Made by a program: the position numbers and the translations under genes | From: an uncultured Clostridia bacterium | Lineage (GTDB): Bacteria > Bacillota > Clostridia > Oscillospirales > Acutalibacteraceae | Assembly: GCA_947625485.1 (NCBI GenBank) | Contig: CANQOP010000002.1 | Coordinates: 62,001-126,000, forward strand | DNA: 64,000 nt | Direction: 5' to 3' | Shown: piece by piece, positions 48,903 to 58,226 of the stretch | How the letters are laid out: every line of letters starts with the position of its first letter | How positions within the stretch are numbered: position 1 is the stretch's first letter | The notes under the pieces: generated by a model | Told to the model about the DNA's origin: nothing | What the model saw: the letters and a program-made list of their open reading frames with translations, nothing else | Database searches by the model: none

Positions 48903-48925
48903 ATTTTACCACTTTATGGTAAAAT
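48903..48925 (+). repeat. Inverted repeat upstream of spo0A
   Basis: ATTTTACCA-CTTTA-TGGTAAAAT, perfect 9-bp arms, 34 nt before the spo0A start. Confidence 0.6.
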
Positions 48926-48958
48926 ATTTTCACAAATTAATCTTATGGAGGAATACAA

Positions 48959-49726
48959 ATGAACGAAGCAATAAAACTGTTGATAACAGAAGATGCGTCA
49001 GGATTCAGCACAGATGACCTTAAAATATTCGACAGTTATAATATTGAACCTGAGTTTTGCAACAAGGACGGCGAAGAACTGCTGCTCAAAATCTCAAATC
49101 AGAACCCCGACGTAGTACTGATGGATTTATTTATGACGAGGCTTGACTCACTCGGCGTTATGCGCTCAATCAAGAAAAACGGCATAAAAGAACCTACTAT
49201 AATTGTAACGGCGTCGTTTAACAGTCCTGCTCTTGAGCGTGAGATTATGAGCAACGGGGCAAGTTATTACGCATTAAAGCCCTACAACATCACATCAATA
49301 TGCGAGGATATTGTCTCTCTTGTACGCAAGGGAAAATCGGGAGGCAATACATATAACCCTTATAACAGTATTGGTATCGAAGTAAGAGTTACTGAAATTT
49401 TGCACGAAATCGGCGTTCCTGCTCATATAAAGGGTTATAACTATCTGAGAGACTCTATTATTATGTCTATAGAAAAGCCGGATATTATAAACGCGGTTAC
49501 AAAACAACTCTACCCTAACGTTGCAAAGAAATACGAAACAACTTCGTCGCGTGTTGAGAGAGCAATTAGACACGCCATTGAGGTCGCGTGGGATCGCGGC
49601 GACGTAGATGTGCTCAATTCTTACTTCGGTTATACTATTCACAACGGTCGCGGTAAGCCGACAAACAGCGAGTTTATCGCAATGATTTCCGACAAACTGA
49701 GATTACAGCTTAGAAACGCAAGCTAA
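48959..49726 (+). CDS. spo0A: Sporulation master regulator Spo0A
   Basis: Effector domain [26 protein letters not shown]...[34 protein letters not shown]...[18 protein letters not shown]; receiver with DLFM and ALKPYN. Confidence 0.97.
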   Translation: MNEAIKLLITEDASGFSTDDLKIFDSYNIEPEFCNKDGEELLLKISNQNPDVVLMDLFMTRLDSLGVMRSIKKNGIKEPTIIVTASFNSPALEREIMSNGASYYALKPYNITSICEDIVSLVRKGKSGGNTYNPYNSIGIEVRVTEILHEIGVPAHIKGYNYLRDSIIMSIEKPDIINAVTKQLYPNVAKKYETTSSRVERAIRHAIEVAWDRGDVDVLNSYFGYTIHNGRGKPTNSEFIAMISDKLRLQLRNAS

Positions 49727-49762
49727 AAGAACGGTCTGTTTATTGCAGACCGTTCTTTATTT
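49726..49762 (+). terminator. spo0A terminator
   Basis: AAAGAACGGTCTG/CAGACCGTTCTTT 13-bp stem then TATTTTTATT. Confidence 0.8.
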
Positions 49763-49826
49763 TTATTGACTATTTTTTCCTGTTATGTTAAAATTTTGTT
49801 AGCTAATACTAACCAAGGTGGTTGTT

Positions 49827-52301
49827 ATGAAGGAACAAAAATTCAAAATAACCGGGATGACATGCTCCGCCTGTCAGATGCACGTTGAAAACGCTGTTAA
49901 AAAACTCAACGGAATAGAGTCAGCAAACGTCAATCTCCTCGCGAATACAATGGACGTCATCTTTGACGAAAGCAAACTCAATACAAAGGATATAATAAAC
50001 GCCGTGAAAGCCGCAGGCTACGGAGCGAAGGAGTTTTCGCGTGAAGCCGAAAGTTATGATGAACCTGCGAATACTGCTAAGAAACAGCTAATATGGTCAG
50101 TTATTTTTCTCATTCCTCTTATGATTGTTGCTATGGGGCATATGATTGGTCTGCACATAGAACTGCTGGAGAATATGACGGTTCTGGGTATTTGTCAGCT
50201 TGTTTTTTTAATTCCTATCATCATACTGAACCGAAAATACTTTATAAACGGTTTTAAATCGCTTTTTAAGCTCAATCCCAATATGGACGCGCTTATTGCG
50301 CTGGGAGCGGGAATTTCTGTTCTCTACAGCCTATACAATTTTATTATTGCCGCGATAAATCAAATGTCTGTAATGCACGCTATGCATATGGGCGTTCACT
50401 ACTACTTTGAGTCGGCGGGAATGATACTCACATTTATTTCTATAGGTAAATTTCTCGAAAGCAAGAGCAAGAGTAAAACTTCGTCCGCTATCAGTAACCT
50501 CGTGAAACTAACACCGAAAACCGCTATTATTGAAAAAGACGGAATTGAAGTAGAGACAGACACTAACAAAATCGTTGCAGGCGACACAGTTATATGCAAA
50601 AACGGTATGAGCATTCCTGTGGACGGGCGTATCATTGACGGAAATTGCAGTATTGACGAGTCGGCAATCACGGGTGAAAGTATTCCCGTTGATAAGCATA
50701 ACGGCGATAATGTAACGGGCGGCACGGTTATTACCTCGGGATATATTAAAATAGAAGCGGTTAATACAGGCGACGACACCACTCTGTCAAAAATTATAAA
50801 GCTCGTCGAAAACGCTACCTCGTCCAAAGCTCCTATTGCAAGAATTGCAGACAAGGTTGCGTCCGTGTTTGTCCCTGCTGTGATAGGTATTGCCGTTCTG
50901 ACAACCATTATATGGCTTATTGTTGGGGCGGATGTCGGTAAGGCTATCTCCTTCGGAATAGCCGTTCTTGTTATCTCCTGTCCCTGCGCTCTCGGTCTAG
51001 CAACTCCTACAGCGATTATGGTAGGCACGGGCAAAGCGGCGCAGTACGGAATTCTTATTAAGTCCGCTTTGGCACTTGAAACTGCCAACAAGGTAAAAAC
51101 GGTTGTGCTCGATAAAACGGGAACAATAACAAAGGGTACTCCGCAGGTCACGGACGTCCTCCCCTATACTGACGAAAATGAGCTGCTCTCAATCGCATAT
51201 TCAATTGAGAATAACTCAGAACACCCACTCGCCAAAGCCGTGGTAGACTTTGCAAAAAGCAAAAGCATTGAACTTTTAAAGGCAGAAAATTTTAAGTCCT
51301 ATACGGGCTCGGGTATTTCCGCGGAAATAAACCATACTGTTTATTACTCGGGTAACTATAGCTTTATTGAAAGTCTTGGAATAAATTTTGATAATAATTC
51401 TTTATCAGAATTATATAGCGACGGTAAAACTCCGTTAATTTTTGCTGATAATGACAAAGTAATAGGAGTTATCGCTGTAGCTGATACAATAAAAGAGACG
51501 AGCAAAAAGGCGATTTCCGCCCTTAACGGTATTGGTGTTGAAACTGTTATGCTCACTGGCGATAACAGACAAACCGCAAATTCTATCCAAAGGCTTGCCG
51601 GCATAAAGACTGCTTATGCTCAGGTTCTGCCGCAGCAAAAAGAACAGGTTGTACGTCAATATAAAAATGATGGCGCGGTTGCTATGGTAGGAGACGGAGT
51701 AAACGACTCCCCTGCCCTTGTGACGGCTGACGTTGGAATCGCAATCGGCGCCGGAACGGATATTGCTATCGACTCCGCCGATATTGTCCTTATGAAAAGC
51801 GATCCGCTTGATATTGTTACGACTATCCAGCTCAGCCGCGCGGTACTGAAAAATATTAAAGAAAACTTATTCTGGGCGTTTATTTACAATATTATCTGTA
51901 TTCCGCTCGCCGCGGGAGCTTTCTACCACCTGCTCGGGTGGCAGCTCGAGCCGATGTTTGGCACAATCGCAATGAGCTTAAGCTCAATCTGCGTAGTATC
52001 CAACGCCCTTAGGCTGAGACGGTTCAAGCCGAAATCGGTAACATCCTATGCAAAACAAATAACAGACTATGAGACTATTGTACTTGAAAAGGAGGTGTTT
52101 AATATGAAAACTGTTTCAATAGAAGGTATGATGTGCGAGCACTGCAAGTCAAGCGTAAAGTCCGCACTTGAAGCACTGACAGATAAACCCGTCAGCGTTG
52201 ACCTTGAAAAAAATAATGCGACGATTGACGACTCGGTTGCGGACGACGCAATCCGTAAAGCAATTTCGGACGCAGGATATAAAGTAACGGAGATTCAATA
52301 A
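49827..52301 (+). CDS. copA: Copper-translocating P1B ATPase with N- and C-terminal HMA domains
   Basis: GMTCSACQMHVENAV; ISCPCALGLATPTA; LDKTGTITKGT; HPLAKAVV; C-terminal GMMCEHCKSSVKSAL. ATG at 49827 has SD AAGGTGG. Confidence 0.95.
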   Translation: MKEQKFKITGMTCSACQMHVENAVKKLNGIESANVNLLANTMDVIFDESKLNTKDIINAVKAAGYGAKEFSREAESYDEPANTAKKQLIWSVIFLIPLMIVAMGHMIGLHIELLENMTVLGICQLVFLIPIIILNRKYFINGFKSLFKLNPNMDALIALGAGISVLYSLYNFIIAAINQMSVMHAMHMGVHYYFESAGMILTFISIGKFLESKSKSKTSSAISNLVKLTPKTAIIEKDGIEVETDTNKIVAGDTVICKNGMSIPVDGRIIDGNCSIDESAITGESIPVDKHNGDNVTGGTVITSGYIKIEAVNTGDDTTLSKIIKLVENATSSKAPIARIADKVASVFVPAVIGIAVLTTIIWLIVGADVGKAISFGIAVLVISCPCALGLATPTAIMVGTGKAAQYGILIKSALALETANKVKTVVLDKTGTITKGTPQVTDVLPYTDENELLSIAYSIENNSEHPLAKAVVDFAKSKSIELLKAENFKSYTGSGISAEINHTVYYSGNYSFIESLGINFDNNSLSELYSDGKTPLIFADNDKVIGVIAVADTIKETSKKAISALNGIGVETVMLTGDNRQTANSIQRLAGIKTAYAQVLPQQKEQVVRQYKNDGAVAMVGDGVNDSPALVTADVGIAIGAGTDIAIDSADIVLMKSDPLDIVTTIQLSRAVLKNIKENLFWAFIYNIICIPLAAGAFYHLLGWQLEPMFGTIAMSLSSICVVSNALRLRRFKPKSVTSYAKQITDYETIVLEKEVFNMKTVSIEGMMCEHCKSSVKSALEALTDKPVSVDLEKNNATIDDSVADDAIRKAISDAGYKVTEIQ
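52104..52301 (+). CDS. Possible internally initiated CopZ-like copper chaperone (in frame within copA)
   Basis: AAAAGGAGGTG-TTTAAT-ATG followed by the 65-aa HMA domain MKTVSIEGMMCEHCKSS...YKVTEIQ. Confidence 0.5.
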   Translation: MKTVSIEGMMCEHCKSSVKSALEALTDKPVSVDLEKNNATIDDSVADDAIRKAISDAGYKVTEIQ

Positions 52302-52379
52302 GAAAGAGTGAACACGCTTTTAAAATCTTATTGCGTATTCGTACTCTTAGCGCAATACCGCGCGAAAAACACAAAATGC

Positions 52380-52411
52380 AAAGGGCAGTTCACTTAAAAC
52401 TGCCCTTTTTC
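52380..52411 (+). terminator. copA terminator
   Basis: AAAGGGCAGTT...AACTGCCCTTTTTCTTT. Confidence 0.75.
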
Positions 52412-52450
52412 TTTATATGAAAATAATACATTCTGTTACCCACAATATCT

Positions 52451-54265
52451 TTAATTTTCTTTTTTTATGTCATTTAGTCCCCCATATGGTAATTGTTTAA
52501 TTTTATCAGTATTTTTATCAAAAACACTGTTGTCTATATCTTCATTGATCCTATATTCATATGGCTGGATTCGGCGTATGAGCTCTCCGTTTTTACCATA
52601 CGCGTCCAGAGATAAAAAGATACCGTTCTCCTTATCGACCAACGCTTTGTAGTTATATATATGATTAAAGCCGTTTGACGTCCCCTTTATAAAAAAGCAT
52701 TCTCTGTCGAATTTATAAACTATCTTCTCAACCGTCCAATTATCAATATACGTCATTTTATGTGATATAGCAAACATCTCGGACTTATACTGTGACGGAG
52801 CGCTGTATAAATTAAATATATCACATCTGCTGTACTGCACATACTCTTCTGCATCTTTATCGTACTTATATCTTCTCATCGGGTCGATAAATTTAACAAA
52901 ATCAAGTTTCTGATGCTCTCTGCCAAATTTTGTTATTTGAACAAATTCGTTTTCGTAGAGCTTTAAAAGCAATGTTTTATATCTTTGTTTCTGCGCTTTT
53001 GCTAAAATTTTCTTATCGCCTTTACTTTTTTTGTTATCTGCTCGGTCTCCGAAATCACAGTTGTAGTGCATTTCATTTTTCAGGAGAGTGTATGAGAACG
53101 GCGTTCCGTTACTGTCGAAGATAATTTCCTTGGCTCTGTGCTTGTCCGTATCAGCGCAGTATGTAACATATTCTCCCTCTTCCAAACCTGATGAAATATC
53201 ATATAAATAGAATGTTGACTGAATAGTTTTAAAGTAGTCGAGGGAGTTGTAAATTCGGTCAAGTATATACATTTTATTTGATTTTGAGTTTAAGTCTTTA
53301 TCGGGATTAAAAGATACCTCTTTCCTCTTATCTTTATCATAAAATCCATTGGAATAAAACATTTTCAAAGCGTCAATCTTCTGAATCGTTTCCGAAGCTT
53401 TATTTGCCGTCGTATGTTTCACCGCTACGGTATGGTTATTCTTAGTATTTTGCGTTAGAAAATAAGTAATTCCGCCCGCCGCTACGACAAACGCACTGCT
53501 TACCGCGACTGTTTTTACGAGCGCTGCGTACTTAACCGCGTTTACTGCCGCCTTAGAGGCAGTAACAATACCTTTTTCGACCTGAGTTTTAAGAGCAAAT
53601 ACAGATTTTTCGGAGATTGTAAATTTACTCTTTTCCGCGTCATTTATAAGCGTGTACGATATATATGACAGCGGCGCCGCCCCTCCAAGAAGATTTGCTT
53701 TCCCGTACTTTTCGAGTTCATTTTTAATCGCTTTGCGCGCTGTGTATAAGCGGCTTTTGACCGTTCCTTCCTTTACTTCAAGTACAGATGAGATTTCCTT
53801 AACGCTTAGCTGCTGATAATAGTACATAAGTACACATTCTCTTTGAATTTCGGGGAGCTTGCTGACAGCGTTACGAAGTATTTCGCACACTTCCTCAGTT
53901 TCAACACATTTCTCCGGGATAATCTGAATATCATTTTCTTCAAATTTATCGGTCAATTCTTCATTCTCACGTTTATCAGCAAGTATATTTCTACAGTAAT
54001 TTGCTGTTACGGTCTTAATCCATCCGAGAAAAGCCTTCGGATATTCAACAGACCTGAGATTGCTTAAAACCTTAACATAAATATCTTGAACCGCATCTTT
54101 AGCCTTTTCTTCATTACAAAGCATACTCAGGCAGTAATAATACACATAATTTCCCGTTTCGCTGACAATGTATTCTAGTGCTTTTTTGTCACCATTCTGA
54201 GCCTTTAAAACATTTCTTGCAAGTTTATTGTTGTTAATTTTAAATTGAGGCGTTTTGTCTCTCAT
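52451..54265 (-). CDS. ECF-type sigma-70 factor with TM anchor and large C-terminal domain
   Basis: Sigma region 2 (NEEKAKDAVQDIYVKVLSNLRSVEYPKAFLGWIKTVTANYCRN), region 4 (LPEIQRECVLMYYYQQLSVKEISSVLEVKEGTVKSRLYTARKAIKNEL), TM (VKTVAVSSAFVVAAGGITYFL), then about 330 aa. Confidence 0.88.
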   Translation of the reverse strand: MRDKTPQFKINNNKLARNVLKAQNGDKKALEYIVSETGNYVYYYCLSMLCNEEKAKDAVQDIYVKVLSNLRSVEYPKAFLGWIKTVTANYCRNILADKRENEELTDKFEENDIQIIPEKCVETEEVCEILRNAVSKLPEIQRECVLMYYYQQLSVKEISSVLEVKEGTVKSRLYTARKAIKNELEKYGKANLLGGAAPLSYISYTLINDAEKSKFTISEKSVFALKTQVEKGIVTASKAAVNAVKYAALVKTVAVSSAFVVAAGGITYFLTQNTKNNHTVAVKHTTANKASETIQKIDALKMFYSNGFYDKDKRKEVSFNPDKDLNSKSNKMYILDRIYNSLDYFKTIQSTFYLYDISSGLEEGEYVTYCADTDKHRAKEIIFDSNGTPFSYTLLKNEMHYNCDFGDRADNKKSKGDKKILAKAQKQRYKTLLLKLYENEFVQITKFGREHQKLDFVKFIDPMRRYKYDKDAEEYVQYSRCDIFNLYSAPSQYKSEMFAISHKMTYIDNWTVEKIVYKFDRECFFIKGTSNGFNHIYNYKALVDKENGIFLSLDAYGKNGELIRRIQPYEYRINEDIDNSVFDKNTDKIKQLPYGGLNDIKKEN

Positions 54266-54331
54266 AATGAACCTCCTTATACGCGTTCATATAAAAAGAC
54301 AATAAAAATAATAAATGGTTCATTTAATGTC

Positions 54332-54362
54332 AAAAAGGCTGCCTCAACGAGACAACCTTTTT
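54332..54362 (-). terminator. purD/purine operon terminator
   Basis: Minus strand AAAAAGGTTGTCTCGTTGAGGCAGCCTTTTTGAC; G-U wobbles make the stem best in minus-strand RNA. Confidence 0.75.
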
Positions 54363-54368
54363 ATCATA

Positions 54369-55634
54369 TTATTTTGTTCTGCCTATATCCTTGCGGAAGT
54401 GGGCTCCGTCAAAATGAATTTTATCAACTGCAGCATAAGCCTTTTTCAAAGCTTCGTCGAGTGTATCGGCTTTAGCAGTAACACCAAGTACCCGACCGCC
54501 GTTCGTGAGGAACTTACCGTTCTCGAGCTTTGTGCCTGCGTGATATACAACAGCGCCGCTTACAGAACCGTTCTTATCAAGACCGCTGATCTCGATACCT
54601 TTCTTATACGCAAGCGGGTATCCGCCGCTCGCCATAACAATACAGGCAGTAGCTCCGTCATACCACTCGACGTCAATATCGGCAAGTTTCTCGTCAATAA
54701 CAGCCTCGCATATATCGACCAAATCAGTCTTAAGCCGCGGAAGAACTACCTGAGCCTCCGGGTCGCCGAAGCGTGCGTTATATTCGATTACCTTCGGTCC
54801 GTTCGGAGTAATCATAAGTCCGAAGTAGAGACAACCCTTAAAAGGTCTGCCTTCCTTGCTCATAGCCTCAATCGTCGGAACAAAAATCGTGTCGTAACAC
54901 TCCTTGGCAATTTCATCTGAATAGTACGGATTAGGACTTACCGTACCCATACCGCCCGTATTCAGACCCTCGTCGTTATCGTAGGCACGTTTATGGTCCT
55001 TTGAGCTCACCATAGGCTTGACAACCTTGCCGTCGGTAAACGCGAGAACACTGACCTCGGGTCCTGTGAGGAACTCCTCAATTACAATGTTATTACCGGA
55101 ATCGCCAAACTGCTTGTCCTCCATAATGGACTTGATAGCCGCCTTTGCTTCGTCTATTGTCTGAGCAATTATTACACCCTTTCCGAGTGCCAGACCGTCA
55201 GCTTTTACAACAACGGGAACGGTATTTTCTTTTTCAACATACTCCATAGCCTTCTTAGCGTCGTCAAAAACCTCATACTTCGCTGTGGGAATGTTGTATT
55301 TTTTCATAAGATTCTTTGAAAAGACCTTTGAAGCCTCGATTATAGCCGCGTTCTCATTAGGACCAAAAGCGCGTATTCCCGCATCGTTCATAGCGTCTAC
55401 CATACCCGCGGCAAGCGGATCATCGGGAGCTACGAACACGAGGTCAATAGCCTTGTCCTTTGCAAACTTAACCATATTTTCTATGTCCATCGCGCCGATA
55501 TTTACAGTTTCGGCATCTCTGGAAATACCGCCGTTACCTGGTGCGCAGTAGAGCTTTGTGCACTTAGGCGACTCTTTGAGCTTTTTTATCAAAGCGTGTT
55601 CTCTGCCGCCTGAGCCAACCATTAATATTTTCAT
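54369..55634 (-). CDS. purD: Phosphoribosylamine-glycine ligase
   Basis: MKILMVGSGGREHALIKKL; VKADGLALGKGVIIA; NTGGMGTVSPNPYY; EYNARFGDPEAQVVLPRL. Confidence 0.98.
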   Translation of the reverse strand: MKILMVGSGGREHALIKKLKESPKCTKLYCAPGNGGISRDAETVNIGAMDIENMVKFAKDKAIDLVFVAPDDPLAAGMVDAMNDAGIRAFGPNENAAIIEASKVFSKNLMKKYNIPTAKYEVFDDAKKAMEYVEKENTVPVVVKADGLALGKGVIIAQTIDEAKAAIKSIMEDKQFGDSGNNIVIEEFLTGPEVSVLAFTDGKVVKPMVSSKDHKRAYDNDEGLNTGGMGTVSPNPYYSDEIAKECYDTIFVPTIEAMSKEGRPFKGCLYFGLMITPNGPKVIEYNARFGDPEAQVVLPRLKTDLVDICEAVIDEKLADIDVEWYDGATACIVMASGGYPLAYKKGIEISGLDKNGSVSGAVVYHAGTKLENGKFLTNGGRVLGVTAKADTLDEALKKAYAAVDKIHFDGAHFRKDIGRTK

Positions 55635-55653
55635 ATTGTACCTCTGTATTAAA

Positions 55654-56832
55654 TTAGTGATGGAAAAGTCTTATTCCCGTGAACGCCATTGTCATATTGT
55701 ACTTATCGCAGGTTTCAATTACATTGTCGTCCCGAATTGAGCCGCCGGGCTGAGCAACGTATTGAACGCCCGATTTCTTTGCGCGCTCAATGTTGTCGCC
55801 GAACGGGAAGAACGCGTCTGAGCCGAGGCTCACGCCGCTGTTCTTGGCAATCCATTCCTTCTTTTCCTCTGCGGTGAGGGGCTCGGGCTTAACCTTAAAG
55901 AGATTTTGCCAAGTGCCGTCTCTTAGGACATCATCATATTCGTCGGAAATATATACGTCAATCGTGTTGTCACGGTCGGGACGGCGGATATTATCAACAA
56001 ACTGCAGTCCGAGCACCTTCGGGTGCTGTCTGAGCCACCAGATGTCAGCCTTATTGCCTGCAAGTCTTGTGCAGTGAACGCGCGACTGCTGACCTGCGCC
56101 TACGCCGATAGCCTGTCCGTCCTTAGCGTAACAAACGGAGTTGGACTGAGTGTATTTAAGAGTGATAAGAGCGATAAGAAGATCGCGCTTAGCTTCCTCA
56201 GGAAGTTCTTTATTAGCTGTAGGAATGTTTGAAGTAATCATTTCCTCGTCAATTTTGAGTTCATTTCTTCCCTGCTCAAATGTGATACCGAAAACGTCCT
56301 TGTGCTCGATCGGAGCAGGAACATAGTCAGGGTCAATTTTTACTACATTATAAGTGCCCTTGCGCTTCGTCTTTAGAACTTCAAGAGCCTCAGGAGTGTA
56401 ATCGGGGGCGATAATACCGTCGCTTACTTCTCTCTGTAAAAGTTTAGCAGTTTGAACGTCACAAGTGTCCGAGAGCGCAACCCAGTCTCCGTATGAGGAC
56501 ATTCTGTCGGCGCCTCTCGCCTTAGCGTATGCGCTTGCAATCGGAGAAAGCTTTAAATCGTCAACAAAGTATATTTTTTTAAGTGTATCGGAAAGCTCTG
56601 TCGCAACAGCGGCGCCCGCAGGGCTTACGTGCTTGAATGACGCGGCGGCAGGAAGTCCCGTAGCGGCTTTCAGCTCACAAACAAGCTGCCATGAATTAAA
56701 TGCGTCCAGGAAGTTTATATAACCGGGTTTACCGTTGAGAACTTCAATAGGTAAATCCGAACCGTCTTTCATAAAAACTCTTGACGGTTTCTGATTAGGG
56801 TTACAACCGTATTTTAAAGCTAGTTCGTTCAT
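55654..56832 (-). CDS. Stand-alone AICAR transformylase (PurH C-terminal-domain type)
   Basis: LKYGCNPNQKPS; AASFKHVSPAGAAVA; KYTQSNSVCYAKDGQAIGVGAGQQSRVHCTRLAG; GSDAFFPFGDNIERAKKSGVQYVAQPGGSIRDD. No MGS-like IMP cyclohydrolase domain. Confidence 0.94.
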   Translation of the reverse strand: MNELALKYGCNPNQKPSRVFMKDGSDLPIEVLNGKPGYINFLDAFNSWQLVCELKAATGLPAAASFKHVSPAGAAVATELSDTLKKIYFVDDLKLSPIASAYAKARGADRMSSYGDWVALSDTCDVQTAKLLQREVSDGIIAPDYTPEALEVLKTKRKGTYNVVKIDPDYVPAPIEHKDVFGITFEQGRNELKIDEEMITSNIPTANKELPEEAKRDLLIALITLKYTQSNSVCYAKDGQAIGVGAGQQSRVHCTRLAGNKADIWWLRQHPKVLGLQFVDNIRRPDRDNTIDVYISDEYDDVLRDGTWQNLFKVKPEPLTAEEKKEWIAKNSGVSLGSDAFFPFGDNIERAKKSGVQYVAQPGGSIRDDNVIETCDKYNMTMAFTGIRLFHH

Positions 56833-56846
56833 AATATTACCTCCGA

Positions 56847-57581
56847 TTATTTATTTTTGTTAATAATTCTTGAAGTCGCTTTGTTTGTAGCAATATCGAT
56901 ATATCTGACAAAAAGGCTTACCTTGTTATCACAATCAAGCGCGTTCCATATTTTCTCTGCAAACGTATCAATGTCGTCGTTTCCTATCTCTACCAGAGTA
57001 GGTTCACCCTCAAAGCTCGGCAGCGGATTTCCGTCCTCCATATATGTATGAATATAATGGCCCTCACCCTGAATCGGGTGAGCATAGTCAAATGTGAATC
57101 TCTGACAGCATTTAGGATTGCCGTTAGCGCTCTTTAGAATTGACAAAGTATAAGAAACCTTTTCTCCTCTTGCGTCTTTCTCGGTGCGGCAGTTTACGAT
57201 ACCGCTGATACGTGGCGTATAGTTAGGAGCGTCAGGCTCGAACTCACGCGCGCTTAGACTCTGCTCGAAGGTTTTGCCGCATGACATAAGCGAGTGGATA
57301 GTATCGGTCTGGTCGCCGTTTGTTACAATTGTGCTCTCAGCGAGTGTTCTCACAGGAGAATAAATTATAAGGCTCGGGTCTTCGAGCTTACTTTCGTCAA
57401 ACGCTTTAGTTCGTATGCCGTCGCCGTCTTCTACAAAAACACGGTTACGGCTGTTGCTGCTGCGCCCCATAATGAAATAAGCTATAACAGCGTTTGTACC
57501 GTCGGCCGTTCTTCCCAGAACTATCCCTCTTCCGGGGTAGCTTGTAGAAGAAATTTCCTTTTCAAGTGATACAGGTTTCAT
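56847..57581 (-). CDS. IMP cyclohydrolase, PurO type
   Basis: YPGRGIVLGRTADGTNAVIAYFIMGRSSNSRNRVF; DPSLIIYSPVR; VTNGDQTDTI; EPDAPNYTPRISGI; placed beside the AICAR transformylase. Confidence 0.88.
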   Translation of the reverse strand: MKPVSLEKEISSTSYPGRGIVLGRTADGTNAVIAYFIMGRSSNSRNRVFVEDGDGIRTKAFDESKLEDPSLIIYSPVRTLAESTIVTNGDQTDTIHSLMSCGKTFEQSLSAREFEPDAPNYTPRISGIVNCRTEKDARGEKVSYTLSILKSANGNPKCCQRFTFDYAHPIQGEGHYIHTYMEDGNPLPSFEGEPTLVEIGNDDIDTFAEKIWNALDCDNKVSLFVRYIDIATNKATSRIINKNK

Positions 57582-57596
57582 TTTTACCGTCCTTTC

Positions 57597-58226
57597 TTAC
57601 TCGCTTATAACAGCGATATTGCCTTTAACACTTATTTTATCCTCGCAGAACAGCGACACTGCCTCGGGCAGTATCTTCCATTCCGCCTGCTCCATAATCC
57701 TTTTTTGAAGTGTTTCCGGTGTATCCCCGTATTTCACCTCTACGGGCTTTTGAATTATAATCGGTCCGCCGTCGCACTCTTCATTCACGAAGTGAGCTGT
57801 TGCGCCGCTGATTTTCACGCCCTTTGCAAGCGCCGCCTCATGAACCCGAAGTCCGTAAAATCCCTCGCCGCAAAAGCTCGGAATAAGCGCGGGGTGAATA
57901 TTAATGATTTTATTTTCAAAAGCGGAGATAACCTTATGTCCCAGAATAGTCATAAATCCCGCGAGTACGACTAAATCTGCATTTTTACTCTCTAATAGTT
58001 TGGTTAAAGCCTCGTCATATTCGTCAAACTCATTAAAATCCCTGCGGCGGATAACGGCGGTATCTATGCCGTTAGCGGCTGCGCGTGTGAGAGCGTAAGC
58101 ATTCGGGTTACTTGATATTACGCAGTTAATTTTGCCGTTTTTTATTATTCCCGATTTTTGAGCGTCGATAAGAGCCTGAAGATTTGTACCTCCGCCCGAT
58201 ACGAGAACAACGATATTTTTCATCAT
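57597..58226 (-). CDS. purN: Phosphoribosylglycinamide formyltransferase
   Basis: [69 protein letters not shown]. Confidence 0.97.
   Translation of the reverse strand: MMKNIVVLVSGGGTNLQALIDAQKSGIIKNGKINCVISSNPNAYALTRAAANGIDTAVIRRRDFNEFDEYDEALTKLLESKNADLVVLAGFMTILGHKVISAFENKIINIHPALIPSFCGEGFYGLRVHEAALAKGVKISGATAHFVNEECDGGPIIIQKPVEVKYGDTPETLQKRIMEQAEWKILPEAVSLFCEDKISVKGNIAVISE

Noticed and set aside
50402-51151. 249-aa minus-strand ORF antisense to copA
   Set aside because: Lies wholly opposite a strongly conserved P1B-ATPase core; low-complexity Ser/Thr/Ile-rich mirror translation, no family pattern.
54315-54920. 201-aa plus-strand ORF antisense to purD
   Set aside because: Begins in the purD terminator region and runs opposite conserved purD codons.
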